From Ancylobacter novellus (lineage in GTDB: Bacteria; Pseudomonadota; Alphaproteobacteria; Rhizobiales; Methylopilaceae): a stretch of 64,000 nucleotides of DNA. Positions 62,689-64,000 of the stretch are shown here, in pieces (position 1 is the stretch's first letter; the number at the start of each line of letters is the position of its first letter). The stretch is taken from the NCBI GenBank assembly GCA_003241695.1, contig QFPN01000002.1, positions 124,001 through 188,000 on the forward strand, written 5' to 3'. The position numbers and the translations under genes are program-made. The notes beneath the pieces are model-generated. The model was not told the DNA's origin and did not search any database. It worked only from the letters and a program-made list of their open reading frames with translations.

Positions 62689-63096
62689 CTAGCGTTCCGC
62701 CTCGTTGTCGACGGCGACAATCAGCAGCCGCTTCACGTCGCCGGCGTTCGTGGTCCAGGGCATGGTCTGTCCGGGGGAGAGGCCCAGCAGGGCGGCTCCG
62801 ATCGGGGTGAGGATCGAGATCCTGCGGGCGTCGATGTCGGCCTCGGCCGGATAGACGAGCGTGACGGTTCGGGCCGGCTCGTCGTCCACCCGATAGGTGA
62901 CGACGGATCCCATGCGGATCGCGTCGTCTGGAAGCGCGTCGCCGTCGACCAGTTTCGCGCGCGCGAGTTCCGTTTGCAGCGCTTCCGTCACAGCGGGAAA
63001 TCTGCGTGCGGCGCCGACCGCCAGCGTCGCGAGTCGGTCGTGGTCGGTGGTCGAAATGACGATCTTGGGTTTGCGGGTGAGGGTGCGTCCGGACAT
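62689..63096 (-). CDS. Rnk/GreA-GreB family elongation-factor-like protein
   Basis: The 135-residue protein has the small N-terminal and FKBP-like C-terminal Gre/Rnk domains (KPKIVISTTDHDRL and RRISILTPIGAALLGLSPGQTM). Rnk was described as a regulator of nucleoside diphosphate kinase and binds RNA polymerase near the secondary channel. ATG 63096 follows GAGG, giving the family length; the frame is open to 63144. It converges on the fecE remnant. Confidence 0.9.
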   Translation of the reverse strand: MSGRTLTRKPKIVISTTDHDRLATLAVGAARRFPAVTEALQTELARAKLVDGDALPDDAIRMGSVVTYRVDDEPARTVTLVYPAEADIDARRISILTPIGAALLGLSPGQTMPWTTNAGDVKRLLIVAVDNEAER

Positions 63097-63369
63097 GTCC
63101 GCCTCGCAGATTCGCTCTCTGACGCGGCGGGCATGGCGCGTCATCCGAAGAGCCGGTTGATTTCTGGATGGGGAAGGGCCGAGGGCGCTCGGCGAGCAGC
63201 CCGACAGGCGCGCGGCGCAGACGATGCGTCCGCCCGCGGCTTACGTTCCTGCGATGGGGAAACGCCGGCTGATACGGCGAAGCGCTGAAATCGCGATCAT
63301 TATGATGCGAATTAAGACGAGCGCCGACGTTTCGTCAATCGCCGGACAGCGGCGTCAGATGATGCGGAA

Positions 63370-63443
63370 TGGCTGGGGGACTTGGATTCGAACCAAGACT
63401 AGCGGAGTCAGAGTCCGCTGTTCTACCGTTAAACTATCCCCCA
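63370..63443 (-). tRNA. tRNA-Gln(CTG)
   Basis: The reverse complement gives acceptor TGGGGGA/TCCCCCA, anticodon arm GCGGA-CTCTGAC-TCCGC with anticodon CTG, and T-arm CTTGG-TTCGAAT-CCAAG. The discriminator G and 3' CCA (63370-63372) are encoded. Confidence 0.97.
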
Positions 63444-63846
63444 GCAGGGGGCCGGAGGACGCTCTGTTCTGTCAGATCAGCGTCTCGCGGAGCGGAGGGC
63501 CGCTCCCGGCGGGCTCCGTGTAGCCAATTCGTCGTCGGTCGGCAAGTGCGGACGCTTGAGGAACGCGCGTCGGCCGGAGAAAATGCGGAGCCGACGAGGC
63601 GCGCCGCCGTCGGCAAAGGACCGGATGGCGTCGGAGGCGGCCTGAGCCTGTCGAAAATCCACAGCTCGAGCGGATCCGTCCTGTTCGAAACGCTTTGCGT
63701 CATGCTCCCGGACAAGCCCGGGGCAGGGCGATTCACATCGATCAAACTCCTGGGTCGGACAGAAGCCGGACAGAAGAGGCGCGCGTTCCTACGTCGACGG
63801 CGCGTGCGATTGGCGAGACGGGCGACATCTTCGAGATCGACGCCGG
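63444..63846. other. 403-bp gap upstream of tRNA-Gln
   Basis: No homologous reading frame is supported; frames here overlap the tRNA or are arginine-rich artefacts. A short palindromic piece CCCGGACAAGCCCGGGG (63707-63723) resembles the loop of dispersed repeats. Confidence 0.5.
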
Positions 63847-64000
63847 TCAGCCTCTGACGGCGCGGCGGAAAGCGTTGCGGATCCGCGCGGCCGTTTCCGC
63901 CGCCCATCGCCATGCCGCCGTCGCCCGAAGCCATGAGAGAGCGCGGTCTCGCAACGCCGTGACGAAGCCGTAGGCCGCAGCGAACCAGCGGATTTCGAGC
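63847..64000 (-). CDS. C-terminal end of an unknown protein (5' part outside window)
   Basis: On the minus strand an open frame enters from the right edge and stops at 63847 (TGA). Its 50 visible residues are Trp/Ala/Arg-rich and helical (for example LEIRWFAAAYGFVTALRDRA, later AAETAARIRNAFRRAVRG), plausible as a protein tail. Family unknown. Confidence is low because only the end is visible. Confidence 0.35.
   Translation of the reverse strand, partial: LEIRWFAAAYGFVTALRDRALSWLRATAAWRWAAETAARIRNAFRRAVRG

Noticed and set aside
63434..63934. 166-codon minus frame at the right end
   Set aside because: It runs into tRNA-Gln, is Arg/Pro-rich and has no family signs; the frame ending at 63847 is a better candidate.
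1..64000. CRISPR arrays, complete insertion sequences or prophage genes
   Set aside because: No regularly spaced direct repeats, transposase, integrase or phage structural genes were found.

Overview
The window is about 67-68% GC, densely coded DNA from an alphaproteobacterium, most likely Hyphomicrobiales (Rhizobiales). The evidence is the bamA-lpxD-fabZ, nadABC, rplM-rpsI-speB and aminotransferase-hom-glpX-recJ gene orders, an ExoD-family gene, a FixK/FNR-type box and dispersed GTCATCCCGGAC palindromes. An MxaD-like periplasmic START-fold protein next to a YVTN beta-propeller hints at a methylotroph, but no methanol dehydrogenase is in view. Species assignment is not possible from this alone.

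Layout: 1-2.1 kb holds the end of bamA, an LpxD-like gene and fabZ; the lpxA that usually follows is absent. 2.2-6.6 kb carries a HIT hydrolase, a FemAB-like acetyltransferase, the MxaD-like/YVTN pair, a receiver-only response regulator, two small unknown genes and tRNA-Pro. 6.7-7.0 kb contains an orphan terminator that may end an sRNA. 7.1-11.7 kb is an Rrf2 regulator followed by the sulfate transporter cysPTWA. 11.8-24.3 kb holds murJ and an exopolysaccharide block (ligase, initiating sugar transferase, GT4, Wza-like, Wzc-like, acetyltransferase, deacetylase), with a TadE/TadG-like pair inside. 24.3-37.5 kb is mostly housekeeping: DUF2842, ctaA, metY, CoA-binding protein, thioesterase, rplM-rpsI, speB, nadCBA and an MFS transporter. 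37.6-40.7 kb is a lower-GC insert with a sulfotransferase-like protein and a secreted sialidase. 40.9-52.9 kb holds acuI, argC, a 29-residue membrane protein behind an FNR/FixK box, a PHA synthase with a histone-H1-like tail, hom, glpX, recJ and an ExoD-family gene. tRNA-Glu at 52.95 kb is followed by an accessory segment. This contains a molybdopterin oxidoreductase fused to a flavin/2Fe-2S reductase, a cupin, and a siderophore uptake locus in which three of five genes are broken. The window ends with an Rnk/GreA-like gene, tRNA-Gln and the tail of an unknown gene.

The genes form several functional groups: envelope and surface polysaccharide (bamA, fabZ, murJ, the EPS block, exoD), sulfur acquisition and use (cysPTWA, metY), NAD synthesis (nadABC), amino acid synthesis (argC, hom), carbon storage (phaC) and redox metabolism (ctaA, the molybdoenzyme). 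The most notable observations are the LpxD-like protein lacking the catalytic His with no lpxA nearby, the three-part molybdoenzyme fusion, the decaying iron-uptake locus with a stop codon in a Walker A motif, the H1-tailed PHA synthase, the FixK-box micro-protein, the orphan terminator/sRNA, and the sialidase-sulfotransferase insert.
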